A DNA stretch of 34,924 nucleotides from Pontibacter pamirensis (GCF_010015475.1 NZ_SSNI01000052.1:1-34924), one strand, 5' to 3'; counted from the stretch's first letter, positions 14,418 to 23,793 are shown. Notes: generated by a model from the letters alone, not told the origin. Made by a program: numbers and translations.

Positions 14418-15746
14418 ATGAAAAGACACTTATATAAATCTGGTATGCTGGCGCTTTTTGCCGGTATACTGCTTACCAGTTGCGACCCTGAGATTGATGC
14501 GCCAAATTCATCGGCAGGTGAGCTGGACCTGACAAAGTATGTAGCCGTTGGTAACTCTCTTACTGCAGGTTATCAGGACAGAGGCTTATATCGGGAAGCG
14601 CAACTAGCCTCCTATCCAGCTCTGCTCGCCATGCAGTTGGAACAAGCTGGTGGTGGGGAGTTTGTGCAGCCCCTTTTCGGTACAGCTGAGGCCAATGGTA
14701 CTGGTTACCTGACAATTGATAGATTTGAAAATGGAAGGCCTATCATTGTTACGGTCCCTGGCCAGGCCTTTCGGCAGGGAACTACACTGCCAGGGGGAGC
14801 TGCTCTTACCAAATACACTGATCCTGTTCAGAACCTTGGTATACCTGGCATTTCTGTTTTAGCAAGCGCATCTCCTCAGTATGGAGCAATCAATCCTTAC
14901 TTTGAGCGCCTTCTGGAGCCAGCAGAGGTGGGCACGAAGACTTATGTGCAGGAAGTGATAGAATCTCAGCCTACATTTTTTTCAGTATGGTTGGGTAATA
15001 ACGACGTGCTTGGCTATGCTACATCCGGTGGCGAACCGACAAGCCCCCTTGACAACCTGACAGACCGAAATACTTTTGGGTTCATATACAATACCCTTGT
15101 CGATGGATTAACTGCCGGTGGAGCAGAAGGCGTTTTAATGACTATCGCGGATGTGACAGCAGTTCCGTTTTTTACGACTGTACCTTATAATGCACTTGCG
15201 TTAGAGAGACAAGAGCAGGTAGATCAGCTGAATGCTGCTTACGGTTCTGGTGCATTAGGCTTCAGTTTTCAGTTGGGAGCGAATCCTTTAATAGTAAGGG
15301 ACCCCGCTGCTCCTGCAGGACTACGCCCGATAAAACCAACTGAGCTTGTGCTTTTAACTGCACTAGATTCGATTGCAGGAAGAGGATATGGTTCTGTAAA
15401 GCCTTTGCCTGACAAGTTCTTCCTGGATGAGTCAGAACTCCAAAGCATCGAAGAGCATACAGCAGCATATAATGAGATAATCAGAAGTGTTGCCACGGAT
15501 CATTCTTTAGCTTTGTTTGATGCCAATGCTTTTTTTGACTCTATAAAGGGAGGCTTCATGCTTGACCAGGTAACATATGCACCTGTGTTCGTTTCAGGCA
15601 ACTTATTTTCTCTAGATGGTATACACCCAACTCCCCGCGGTTATGCTATCCTGACAAATGAAATGATTAGAACTATCAATGCTAAATACAACGCGAACAT
15701 ACCCACTGTGGATGTATCACAATACAGAGCGGTTCTCTTCCCATAA
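14418..15746 (+). CDS. SGNH/GDSL-family lipoprotein hydrolase
   Basis: A 442-aa exported esterase or lipase. Residues 1-21 form a lipoprotein signal with LLTSC (Cys22). SGNH block I is VAVGNSLTAGY with nucleophile Ser47, block III is WLGNND at about 192-197, and block V is LDGIHPTPRGYAI with the Asp/His pair near 409-412. The protein is longer than minimal GDSL lipases, with inserts between blocks I and III. Its position 15 bases behind the FadL gene suggests that it releases acyl chains at the outer membrane that FadL then imports, an inference from context. It ends just before a strong terminator. Confidence 0.92.
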   Translation: MKRHLYKSGMLALFAGILLTSCDPEIDAPNSSAGELDLTKYVAVGNSLTAGYQDRGLYREAQLASYPALLAMQLEQAGGGEFVQPLFGTAEANGTGYLTIDRFENGRPIIVTVPGQAFRQGTTLPGGAALTKYTDPVQNLGIPGISVLASASPQYGAINPYFERLLEPAEVGTKTYVQEVIESQPTFFSVWLGNNDVLGYATSGGEPTSPLDNLTDRNTFGFIYNTLVDGLTAGGAEGVLMTIADVTAVPFFTTVPYNALALERQEQVDQLNAAYGSGALGFSFQLGANPLIVRDPAAPAGLRPIKPTELVLLTALDSIAGRGYGSVKPLPDKFFLDESELQSIEEHTAAYNEIIRSVATDHSLALFDANAFFDSIKGGFMLDQVTYAPVFVSGNLFSLDGIHPTPRGYAILTNEMIRTINAKYNANIPTVDVSQYRAVLFP

Positions 15747-15773
15747 AAATTTTAAAGTTTAGAGTAGATATCG

Positions 15774-15802
15774 AAAAGGCACCTCAGATTGAGGTGCCTT
15801 TT
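15774..15802 (+). terminator. rho-independent terminator of the FadL-SGNH operon
   Basis: AAAAGGCACCTCA pairs with TGAGGTGCCTTTT (13 bp, 3-base loop) followed by further T. It is directly abutted by the left arm of the long inverted repeat at 15803. Confidence 0.9.
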
Positions 15803-15933
15803 TTGTCTGAATCAGGATTTACAGGATTAAATAAATTTACAGGATGGCTGTACCTTGACGCACCTCAGCCATATTAGCATTTTAATATGTAATTCATACA
15901 TCCTGTTCATCCTAAGAATCCTGATTCAGACAA
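15803..15933. repeat. intergenic inverted-repeat element (AATCCTGATTCAGACAA arms)
   Basis: TTGTCTGAATCAGGATT (15803-15819) is the exact reverse complement of AATCCTGATTCAGACAA (15917-15933). Inside both arms ACAGGAT/ATCCTGT-type sequences repeat, so the symmetry extends imperfectly for about 40 bases per side. The element fills the whole gap between the FadL-SGNH terminator and the polA stop codon (15934). I recall similar arms in many Bacteroidota intergenic regions, which points to a dispersed REP-like or non-autonomous element. Confidence 0.7.
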
Positions 15934-18780
15934 TTAATGTGCTTCCAGCCAGTTCTCTCCTACGCCCAGGCCAACTTCCATCGGCACACTCAGCGGCAGT
16001 GCGTTCGTCATCAGCTCCACAATTTTTGGTGTCACAATGTCTACTTCTTCCTTCGGGGCGTCGAACAGGAGTTCGTCATGCACCTGTAGGATCATACGTG
16101 TCTGCAGTTTCTCCTGCTTCAGGTAATCCTGAATATTGATCATCGCGATCTTAATAATGTCAGCAGCTGTTCCCTGGATAGGGGCGTTTATGGCGTTACG
16201 CTCGGCAAAGGCACGCACCGTCTGGTTTCGTGAGTTGATGTCGCGGAGGTAGCGGCGGCGGCCCAGCAGAGTCTCCGCATATTCCAGTTCGCGGGCTTTC
16301 TCGATGGTGCTGTCCATGTATTCTTTTATCGCCGGGAACTCCTGGAAGTAAGCATCGATAATATCGGCTGCTTCGCGGCGCGGAATAACCAGGCGCTCGG
16401 CCAGGCCAAAAGCGGAGATGCCGTAGATAATACCGAAGTTCACCATTTTGGCTTTGCGGCGCATCTCCCCATCCACCTGCTCCAGTGGCACGTGGAACAC
16501 CTTACTAGCTGTGGAGGAGTGTACATCGATACCATTTTTGAAAGCCTCTTTCATGGTAGGGTCACCGCTAAAGTCAGCCATAATGCGAAGCTCAATCTGC
16601 GAATAGTCCGCAGAGATGATCAGGTGTTTGTTGTTGCGGGGCACAAAGGCTTTGCGTATCTCGCGGCCACGCTCTGTCCGGATCGGGATGTTCTGCAGGT
16701 TCGGGTTAGTAGAGCTGAGGCGGCCGGTGGCGGTTACGGCTTGGTTAAAAGAAGTGTGTACTCTGCCATCCAGCTCACACACCAGTTGCGGCAGCGCATC
16801 CACGTAAGTAGATTTCAGCTTCGACAACTCACGGTGCTCCAGTATCAGGCGCACAATCTCGTGCTCTCCGGCCATCTTGGACAGGATCTCCTCACCAGTG
16901 GCATACTGTCCTGTTTTTGTTTTCTTGATTTTTTTGTTTCCGTGCAGCTCCAGCTTATCGAATAGTATCTCGCCCAGCTGCTTCGGAGAGCCAATGTTGA
17001 ATTGCTCCCCGGCAATTTCAAAAATACGCTTCTCTATACCTGTAATATCAGATTCCAGCTGTATGGATATATCAGCCAAGGCGTCAGAGTCTATGCTGAT
17101 GCCCTCCTTCTCAATGTCGGCGATGACCTGCACCAGCGGTGTCTCTATATCCCGGAACAGCTTTATCAGGCCCTGCTCCTGCAGCAAAGGTTCAAAATAA
17201 TACTTTAGCTGCAGCGTCACGTCGGCATCTTCGCAGGCATAGTCCTTTATCTCCTCCGGCTCCAGGTCGGCCATTGTTTTCTGGTTTTTTCCTTTCGGTC
17301 CGATCAGGTCTGTGATAGGCACCGGCGTATAGTGAAGGTAAGTCTCTGCCAGCACATCCATGTTGTGGCGCATCTCGGGCTCCAGCAGGTAGTGCGCCAG
17401 CATGGTGTCAAAAATCGGCCCCTGCACCTCCACGTCATAGTTCTTCATCACCAGGATATCATATTTGATGTTCTGGCCAATCATGCTAATATTCGGGTTC
17501 TCCAGCACTGGCTTAAACTCCGCCACAATGCGCTTCGCCTCCTCCTGGTCGTTGGCTGGCACTGGCACATAGTAGGCTTCGCCGGGGCGGTAGCAGAACG
17601 ACATGCCCACGAGCCGGGCTGTAATGGCGTCCACGCTTGTTGTCTCTGTGTCAAAAGAGATTTCATCCTGCTTCAGCAGGTACTTTACCAAGCTTTGGCG
17701 CAGCGCTGGTGTATTGATGAGATGATAATCGTGCAGTGTTGTGTTAATGCTTTGCAGGGTAGCCGGTGCCTGCTCTTCCTCTGCCACTGCCGTATCTTCT
17801 GATGCGGCTGCAGCACCAAACAGGGAGGTCTGGCTCTGGTCAGAGCCTTTGCCTTTGCGCCCTGGCTTAGCTGCAGGTGCTGTTACAGCCGACGCCAGAC
17901 TCTGCCCTAATACGCGCTGTGCCAGTTGGCGAAACTCCAATTCTGCGAATAATTCCGTTATCTGCTCCTCATTCGGGCCGTCGTACAGCAGCGCCTCCGG
18001 GTCAAAGTCCAGCGGCACATTGCAGTGGATGGTGGCCAGTTCTTTCGACATCATGCCCTGCTCCGCAAAATTCACCACGTTCTCTTTCTGCTTCCCCTTC
18101 AGCTGGCCGGCGTTGGCAATCAGGTTTTCCACGGAGCCGAAGCGCTTTATCAGCGACTTAGCTGTTTTTTCACCAATGCCCGGTATACCCGGTATGTTAT
18201 CCACAGCGTCACCCTGCAGGCCCAGTATGTCAATTACCTGCTCCACGCGCTCAATTTCCCACTTCTCCAGCACTTTCTGCACATCTAATACGTCCACCGC
18301 ATTACCCAGAAAAGCTGGCTTGTACAGGAAGACGTGCTCTGTCACGAGCTGGCAGTAATCCTTGTCCGGCGTCATCATATACACGTCGAAATCATCCTTT
18401 TCGGCTCTGCAGGACATGGTGCCGATAATGTCGTCAGCCTCATACCCATCCAGTATTAACACCGGAATATTAAAGGCCTCCACTATCTTTTTGCAGTACG
18501 GAATGGCGATGGAGATATCTTCCGGCATCGCCTGCCGGTTGGCTTTGTAATCTGCGAAGCTATCGTGGCGGAAGGTTTTGGCCGCGGAATCAAAGGCGAC
18601 ACCAATATGGGTTGGCTGCTCTTTTTGCAGCACCTCTACCAGTGTATTTGTAAAGCCAAGGGCGGCGCCCGTGTTCATGCCTTTGGAGTTGATACGTGGA
18701 TTTTTGCTGAAGGCAAAATGCGCACGGTATATCAACGCCATGGCATCTAGAAGAAACAATTTTTTGCGTGGTTCACTCAT
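15934..18780 (-). CDS. polA: DNA polymerase I
   Basis: Replication and repair polymerase of 948 aa. I chose the start at 18780 (MSEPRKKLFLLDAMALIYRA), because an upstream in-frame ATG adds only nine non-conserved residues. The 5' nuclease domain covers about 1-290 (YEADDIIG, GDAVDNIPGIPGIGEKTA). The 3'-5' exonuclease covers about 350-530 with the metal-binding DTET intact (SFDTETTSV), so it should proofread. The polymerase domain fills the rest, with TGRLSSTNPNLQNIPIR, ADYSQIELR, the finger helix RRKAMVNFGIIYG-type segment and the catalytic VHDE near the end. All catalytic residues that I can check are present. Confidence 0.97.
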   Translation of the reverse strand: MSEPRKKLFLLDAMALIYRAHFAFSKNPRINSKGMNTGAALGFTNTLVEVLQKEQPTHIGVAFDSAAKTFRHDSFADYKANRQAMPEDISIAIPYCKKIVEAFNIPVLILDGYEADDIIGTMSCRAEKDDFDVYMMTPDKDYCQLVTEHVFLYKPAFLGNAVDVLDVQKVLEKWEIERVEQVIDILGLQGDAVDNIPGIPGIGEKTAKSLIKRFGSVENLIANAGQLKGKQKENVVNFAEQGMMSKELATIHCNVPLDFDPEALLYDGPNEEQITELFAELEFRQLAQRVLGQSLASAVTAPAAKPGRKGKGSDQSQTSLFGAAAASEDTAVAEEEQAPATLQSINTTLHDYHLINTPALRQSLVKYLLKQDEISFDTETTSVDAITARLVGMSFCYRPGEAYYVPVPANDQEEAKRIVAEFKPVLENPNISMIGQNIKYDILVMKNYDVEVQGPIFDTMLAHYLLEPEMRHNMDVLAETYLHYTPVPITDLIGPKGKNQKTMADLEPEEIKDYACEDADVTLQLKYYFEPLLQEQGLIKLFRDIETPLVQVIADIEKEGISIDSDALADISIQLESDITGIEKRIFEIAGEQFNIGSPKQLGEILFDKLELHGNKKIKKTKTGQYATGEEILSKMAGEHEIVRLILEHRELSKLKSTYVDALPQLVCELDGRVHTSFNQAVTATGRLSSTNPNLQNIPIRTERGREIRKAFVPRNNKHLIISADYSQIELRIMADFSGDPTMKEAFKNGIDVHSSTASKVFHVPLEQVDGEMRRKAKMVNFGIIYGISAFGLAERLVIPRREAADIIDAYFQEFPAIKEYMDSTIEKARELEYAETLLGRRRYLRDINSRNQTVRAFAERNAINAPIQGTAADIIKIAMINIQDYLKQEKLQTRMILQVHDELLFDAPKEEVDIVTPKIVELMTNALPLSVPMEVGLGVGENWLEAH

Positions 18781-18929
18781 GGTATAAAGGTAAAGATTTT
18801 TCGGCAACCCAAATTAAAAGCATGGCTGCCGCTGCTGCTTTCTACTATAAGTATGGAGAAGCAAAATTGTTGCTGCTTCGCGCATGTGTAGCGGCCTTAC
18901 CGCACACTTTGTGGTATTGTTGTATAATT

Positions 18930-18946
18930 TGTAGAATTTTTCTACA
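18930..18946. promoter_or_regulatory. 17-base palindrome upstream of polA and the small secreted protein
   Basis: TGTAGAA-TTT-TTCTACA is a perfect 7-bp dyad in the divergent region between polA (150 bases away) and the 122-aa secreted protein gene (152 bases away). It is a plausible operator. No promoter consensus is placed firmly here. Confidence 0.4.
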
Positions 18947-19097
18947 GTTTTGTACCTTCTTCACAGACTGCTCAATGTGGGCAAAAAACAATATCTTTCA
19001 CTAAAACAGCATGTTACAACATCTTCTGTTTTTCTGGCACAGTTCTAACATAAGAGAAAATCAGCATAGCAGCACCCTCATACTAAAATAGAATTAA

Positions 19098-19466
19098 ATG
19101 AAAAAAGCAACCGTATTCGCGATTGCATTTGCAGCAATCCGAGTATTTTCTTTAGAAGCCAAGGCACAGTCTACTGAAGCCCCTTCTACACAGCAGCCAC
19201 AGGCGACAGAGCAGACGCAGGCGATAGAGCAGCCGGTAACAGGCAAGCAAGTTATTACAACAGAGCAGCTACCTGACGGCGTGAAGCTAGCACTGAAAAG
19301 CGATGTTCTGAAAGAGTGGCAGGTGAGAGAGATATATAAGGTAACGCCAGTGGCACAGGATGCAGCGGCCAAGCCCACCTATGAAGTTTTATTTACGAAC
19401 GCTGAGCAGAAGCGCGCCTTTGCCCGCTTCGACGCAGAAGGCAAAACAGTAGCCAGCCAAGAATAA
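19098..19466 (+). CDS. small secreted protein, PepSY-like fold possible, 122 aa
   Basis: No named family is recognised. The signal peptide ends near residue 24 (SLEAKAQ). Residues 25-48 are a Gln/Thr/Pro-rich linker with near-repeats (ATEQTQAIEQ). The folded part, about 50-122, has helix LPDGVKLALKSDVLKEWQVREIYKV followed by strands TYEVLFTN and KRAFARFDAEGKTVA. This helix-strand-strand pattern resembles the PepSY-like domains of Bacteroidota periplasmic proteins, a tentative comparison. The gene is monocistronic and followed by a strong terminator. Confidence 0.7.
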   Translation: MKKATVFAIAFAAIRVFSLEAKAQSTEAPSTQQPQATEQTQAIEQPVTGKQVITTEQLPDGVKLALKSDVLKEWQVREIYKVTPVAQDAAAKPTYEVLFTNAEQKRAFARFDAEGKTVASQE

Positions 19467-19550
19467 CAAACAGCACAAACTATACTTAACCAAAGAAGCT
19501 GTATATCTTTAAGGTAAATGTGAAAGTTATAAGTTCAGCTTTGCCTAAGT

Positions 19551-19587
19551 GAAAGCCTCTGCTAGTGCAGAGGCTTTCCTTTTTTTA
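19551..19587 (+). terminator. rho-independent terminator
   Basis: GAAAGCCTCTGC and GCAGAGGCTTTC form a perfect 12-bp stem with loop TAGT, followed by CTTTTTTT. It ends the 122-aa secreted protein transcript. Confidence 0.92.
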
Positions 19588-19707
19588 CAAAATGCAATAA
19601 CATTTCACAAACTATGATTATTGGTTTAAAACGCAGCAGACACAGTAGCGAATATTTGTTGTAACATCAGACAACAATAAGTAAAAGCATGGATAGAACA
19701 ATCTACG

Positions 19708-19715
19708 TACCTTTG
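19708..19715 (+). promoter_or_regulatory. possible -7 element of the response-regulator gene
   Basis: TACCTTTG matches the Bacteroidota -7 consensus TAnnTTTG exactly and lies 61 bases before the start codon. No clear -33 TTG is found at the right distance, so confidence is modest. Confidence 0.4.
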
Positions 19716-19776
19716 TCGTTACTTAAGTGCCAAATTGCAGCACAAGATTAATAACTGCATATTGTTGTAACTATTT

Positions 19777-21168
19777 ATGCCAAAAATATTAATAATTGAT
19801 GATGACCCGGCTTTTTGCCTTATGCTAAAGGCTTTCCTGAAGAGGCAGCAGTATGAAATAGAAACTGCTTTCACGGCCAACGATGGACTTCGCTTGCTTC
19901 GGTTAGCATCATTCAACTTAGTGCTAACAGACTTCAGACTACCTGATAAAGATGGACTGGAGCTGCTGCCTCAGATAAAGATACTTGCCGAAAACGTTCC
20001 TGTTATCCTGATGACCCATTATGCTGACATCCGTACGGCTGTCAGAGCCATCAAGATGGGGGCCTTTGAATATATCACTAAGCCAATCAACCCAGACGAA
20101 ACTCTGCTGGTGATACAGAATGCTTTGCATAAGAAGGCGGAGCCTAAAGATGCAACAGCGCCTGCTACAGTGGCAGGCAGCACCCATTTTGTAAAGGGCA
20201 AAAGCCCTGAAGCAGCCCAGATCGAGGAGTTTATCACCCTGGTTGCTCCTACTTACCTTTCTGTGATTATAGAAGGCGAGAGCGGTACGGGCAAAGAATA
20301 CGTGGCCCGCATGATTCATGAGCGTAGCAAGCGGCAGCATATGCCTTTTGTAGCCATAGATTGTGGGGCACTTTCTAAAGAGTTAGCAGGGAGTGAGCTA
20401 TTCGGCTATTTGAAGGGAGCCTTTACAGGAGCCATGAAAGACACGCAGGGCCAGTTTGAAGCAGCCGAAGGCGGCACCATTTTTCTTGATGAGATCGGAA
20501 ACCTGCCTTACGAAATACAGGTAAAATTGCTGCGCGCCCTTCAGGAACGGAAAGTACGCAAAATCGGCAGCACGACAGACCTGGATGTGGATGTGCGGGT
20601 GCTGGCGGCTACAAACGAGGACCTGCAGCAATCCGTGGCAAACGGGCAGTTCAGAGAAGACCTGTACCATCGCCTAAACGAGTTTAAGATTAATGTACCT
20701 CCCCTGCGCGACCGGGACGGCGACGTGCTCCTGTTTGCGAACTACTTTATACAGCAGGCTAACCAGGAAATGGAGAGAAGCGTGGCAGGCCTTGATACAG
20801 CAACAGCAGAAGCTTTTGAAGCATACAACTGGCCCGGCAACCTGCGCGAATTGAAGAATGTGGTGAAACGAGGCGTGCTGTTGGCGAAGGGAGAGGTGAT
20901 TAGCTTGCAGGAGCTACCCGCTGAAATTGTAAGCTATTCTCCTGCAGCAGCGCCACTAGCCCAAAGCAATGAGAGCAGCACTCCTACAACTGTCTTTATA
21001 AGTGCTGCTGATACAGACTTAAAGATTATAAATGAGCGCAACGAAAAGGAAATGATCCTGCAGATGCTGGATCGGGTTAAGTACAATAAGTCTAAAGCCG
21101 CACGCTTACTGAACATCGACCGCAAAACACTTTATAACAAGCTGAAGCTATATAACATAGACGCCTAA
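19777..21168 (+). CDS. sigma-54-dependent NtrC-family response regulator
   Basis: A 463-aa transcription activator. The receiver domain covers 1-118, with acidic pocket DDD (8-10), phospho-acceptor Asp52, Thr80 and Lys102. The AAA+ domain covers about 140-370, with Walker A GESGTGKE (167-174), the sigma-54 contact loop GAFTGA (214-219), Walker B TIFLDE (234-239) and the arginine-finger region FREDLYHRL. The C-terminal Fis-type helix-turn-helix (about 425-463) reads NKSKAARLLNIDRKTLYNKLK. All signature residues are intact, so it should be a functional activator of sigma-54 promoters. It runs tail-to-tail with the hybrid kinase, six bases apart, and that kinase is its likely partner. Targets are unknown. 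Confidence 0.96.
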   Translation: MPKILIIDDDPAFCLMLKAFLKRQQYEIETAFTANDGLRLLRLASFNLVLTDFRLPDKDGLELLPQIKILAENVPVILMTHYADIRTAVRAIKMGAFEYITKPINPDETLLVIQNALHKKAEPKDATAPATVAGSTHFVKGKSPEAAQIEEFITLVAPTYLSVIIEGESGTGKEYVARMIHERSKRQHMPFVAIDCGALSKELAGSELFGYLKGAFTGAMKDTQGQFEAAEGGTIFLDEIGNLPYEIQVKLLRALQERKVRKIGSTTDLDVDVRVLAATNEDLQQSVANGQFREDLYHRLNEFKINVPPLRDRDGDVLLFANYFIQQANQEMERSVAGLDTATAEAFEAYNWPGNLRELKNVVKRGVLLAKGEVISLQELPAEIVSYSPAAAPLAQSNESSTPTTVFISAADTDLKIINERNEKEMILQMLDRVKYNKSKAARLLNIDRKTLYNKLKLYNIDA

Positions 21169-21174
21169 GCTGAA

Positions 21175-23793
21175 CTAGGGTACAGGCTGCAGCATAGCAA
21201 CCTCAAGGCTTTGCACCTCCTGCTGCAGTGTTTCTAGCACCTGAGATGTGTTTTCCTTTACCTTCGCCACAGTTTCCTGCAGGTTATCGCTGTCTTTTCT
21301 GCCAGTGTGTAATACCTGCTCCATCTTTAGCAGGTCTGGTGTTACGGTATGTGCTTTTAAGTGTTTGAAAGCCGTCAGCATCTTGTGCGCCACATTGGCC
21401 GCCTTTTCCCACTCTTCTTGTGCGGCAGCGTTGTCTAACTCCTCCAGGTTCTGCCGCTGATCTGCCAGTAGCACCTCCAGTACAGCAATCAGGGTTTCAT
21501 TGTCAGGTCCGGTGAAGAGGCGCATTTCACTCAGATCATACAACTTTCCGACAGGCTGCTGCGACACAATATCCTCCGCAAGCACCGACTCCGGAGCTAC
21601 AGGCAGCGCTGGCAGAGCTTTTGTCAGCTTCTGATGCAGCTCCTGCTCTGAAAAAGGCTTCAGAAGATGGTCTGTTATAGCAGTGTTTTTAAAGAAGTCA
21701 TCATCGTTGCTCAGGATATTAGCGGTAAGGGCTAAAATAGGCACTGCCTTATCATGTCTGCGGATGTTACGAGCTACTGTTTTACCGCTCATACCCGGCA
21801 GTTGTATATCCGTCAGCACCACATCAAATTTATGCTGTTGCACTTGCTCCATTGCCTCCTGCCCATCGTTTGCCAGGTGCACCTGAAAGCCCCATCGACT
21901 AAGTATAAGTTCACACAACTTACGGCTATAGGCGTCATCATCAATCACAAGGGCGCTGAGCCCCTGGAAAGTGGTCGGCTGCGCTGCAACGCTGGCAGGA
22001 GCCACCGGTAAAACAGCGTTGCTCACCTGTAGGGGCAGCACAAAAGTAAAGGTTGTGCCTTTGCCACTTGTACTATGCACAGCGAGAGTGCCGCCCAGCA
22101 TCTCCACCAGCTTTCTGCTGATGGAAAGGCCAAGACCAGTACCACCGTACTTGCGAAGGATGGAACTGTCGGCCTGGTTAAACTCCCCGAACACATGCTG
22201 TATCCGCTCCTCCTGTATGCCTATTCCTGTATCAGCCACCGCTATACTTAATACCACACGGGTACGGCGTATACTCTTAAGCCTGACACTCACGAGCACC
22301 TGCCCCTGGTGAGTAAACTTGATGGCATTATCCACCAGGTTAAACAAGACCTGCTTCAGGTGCAGTGCATCTCCCTGAAGCGTATCAGGTATGGTTTCAT
22401 CGGTACGGAAAAGAAAATGCACTCTTTTGGTAGAGGCTTTCAGAGCGAATGCCTGCTCTACCTCTTTTAGCAGCTGCTTCAGGCTAAAGGCTGTCCGGTT
22501 GATGTGCAGTTTTCCTGCTTCGATTTTTGACAGGTCAAGTACATCGTTGACAATGTGCAGCAGATGCTCACCGGCTCCATTCACAGCCTGCAGGTGCTCC
22601 TCCTGCTGCGGCAGCAGTGGCGTGTGGCGCAGTTGCTGCGAAAAGCCTAGGATTACATTAAGCGGCGTACGCATCTCATGGCTCATGTTCGCTACAAAAG
22701 CCTCTTTGGCACGGGCAAGTTGCACCGCTTCTTTCTGTGCCTGTATCAGCTTCGTTTTATAATTGTTGCTGCGCGTGATGTCGCGGAGAATGAATATGAT
22801 AAAAGCAAAACCAGCAAACAGACCAAAAATACCTATCAGCAACAGCACCATAGAGGTTTCTGTAGCTACCGCCCTGGCCTGCAACGAGTTCTGAAGCATC
22901 CGCTGCTGCTCGTTATACTCCATCTTATACATCATATTGCGCACCTGGTCCATGATGTACTTGTCTTGTTGCAGCAGCGCCAGTTCTTTCGCCAGCAGCA
23001 GTTCTTTTTTCTGATCCGACTCCCGCTGTACGTTGTGCAGAATGCGGCGCACTTTGGCCAGGGGCGCTACCGGTGTGGCCGTGGCGTTGGTGTCAATCTT
23101 TATTTCCTGGGTAACATTTAGCTGCGGCACAATTACCTTTGGCGGCGGGGGCGGCGTTGGCTTTGACTCTTCTTTTTCTTTCTTGGAAAATATCTTATTC
23201 AGGAAACCGCGCTTCTCCTCTTTAGGCTCCTCTTCCTCTTGCTGCACGGAAAGGGTATCTTCCGGTATGCTGGAGATTCTGTCAGAGATAGTAGTGGTGG
23301 TATGTTGCTTAATGGTAGTGGCCAGCGGTTGCTCTTCTACGGTAGAAGCTATCTGGCGCATTGCTTTAACCGAGTAGTCGTGGCTTTGCTGTTCCTTTTT
23401 CAGGGTTACGTAACGCTCCAGACTCTCTTGCTTTGCCTTTAGCAGAGAGGCAATAGAATCTACCTGCGCCAGATCCTGCGGGTTATGCTGCATCAGAAAG
23501 TGCAGGGAGTTTATCTGGTTCTGGATTGTGTCGAGGTGGCTCAGGTAAGCCTTAAGGTGCTCTTCTTTGGTTGTTAAGGTATAAGCCCTGATAGAACCCT
23601 CCGCTGTGGAGATAGTAGCGAGGGTATACTGCATCTCCGCTAACTTGTCGTTTGGCCTGGAGAGCACATCCACGGAATTGAGTAATTTTGTAAAACTGGT
23701 ATAGGTAAGGTAAATGGCAGCAAGCACAATGCCCAAAGCCAGCCCAAATCCTACTATCACCTTTGTTTTGGTGCTATCCCTGAATAACTTCAT
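21175..23793 (-). CDS. hybrid sensor histidine kinase with receiver and HPt domains
   Basis: An 872-aa membrane kinase. TM1 is at 12-30 and TM2 at 314-336. Between them lies a CHASE3-like helical sensor (about 34-145) plus a long charged, Pro-rich insert (about 180-220, with a PPPPPP run). HisKA is NMSHEMRTPLN with His372. The HATPase domain has DNAIKF (about 488-493), DTGIGI (521-526) and GGTGLGL (550-556). The receiver has DDD (618-620) and Asp662. The HPt domain has NVAHKMLTAFKHL with His803. All phospho-sites are present, giving a His372-Asp662-His803 relay ready to pass phosphate to the neighbouring NtrC-type regulator. The stimulus is unknown. Confidence 0.95.
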   Translation of the reverse strand: MKLFRDSTKTKVIVGFGLALGIVLAAIYLTYTSFTKLLNSVDVLSRPNDKLAEMQYTLATISTAEGSIRAYTLTTKEEHLKAYLSHLDTIQNQINSLHFLMQHNPQDLAQVDSIASLLKAKQESLERYVTLKKEQQSHDYSVKAMRQIASTVEEQPLATTIKQHTTTTISDRISSIPEDTLSVQQEEEEPKEEKRGFLNKIFSKKEKEESKPTPPPPPKVIVPQLNVTQEIKIDTNATATPVAPLAKVRRILHNVQRESDQKKELLLAKELALLQQDKYIMDQVRNMMYKMEYNEQQRMLQNSLQARAVATETSMVLLLIGIFGLFAGFAFIIFILRDITRSNNYKTKLIQAQKEAVQLARAKEAFVANMSHEMRTPLNVILGFSQQLRHTPLLPQQEEHLQAVNGAGEHLLHIVNDVLDLSKIEAGKLHINRTAFSLKQLLKEVEQAFALKASTKRVHFLFRTDETIPDTLQGDALHLKQVLFNLVDNAIKFTHQGQVLVSVRLKSIRRTRVVLSIAVADTGIGIQEERIQHVFGEFNQADSSILRKYGGTGLGLSISRKLVEMLGGTLAVHSTSGKGTTFTFVLPLQVSNAVLPVAPASVAAQPTTFQGLSALVIDDDAYSRKLCELILSRWGFQVHLANDGQEAMEQVQQHKFDVVLTDIQLPGMSGKTVARNIRRHDKAVPILALTANILSNDDDFFKNTAITDHLLKPFSEQELHQKLTKALPALPVAPESVLAEDIVSQQPVGKLYDLSEMRLFTGPDNETLIAVLEVLLADQRQNLEELDNAAAQEEWEKAANVAHKMLTAFKHLKAHTVTPDLLKMEQVLHTGRKDSDNLQETVAKVKENTSQVLETLQQEVQSLEVAMLQPVP

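Noticed and set aside
22936..23300. Charged Pro-rich insert of the kinase as a separate fused domain
   Set aside because: It is low-complexity without a fold pattern, so it is treated as a linker inside the sensor region, though noted as unusual.
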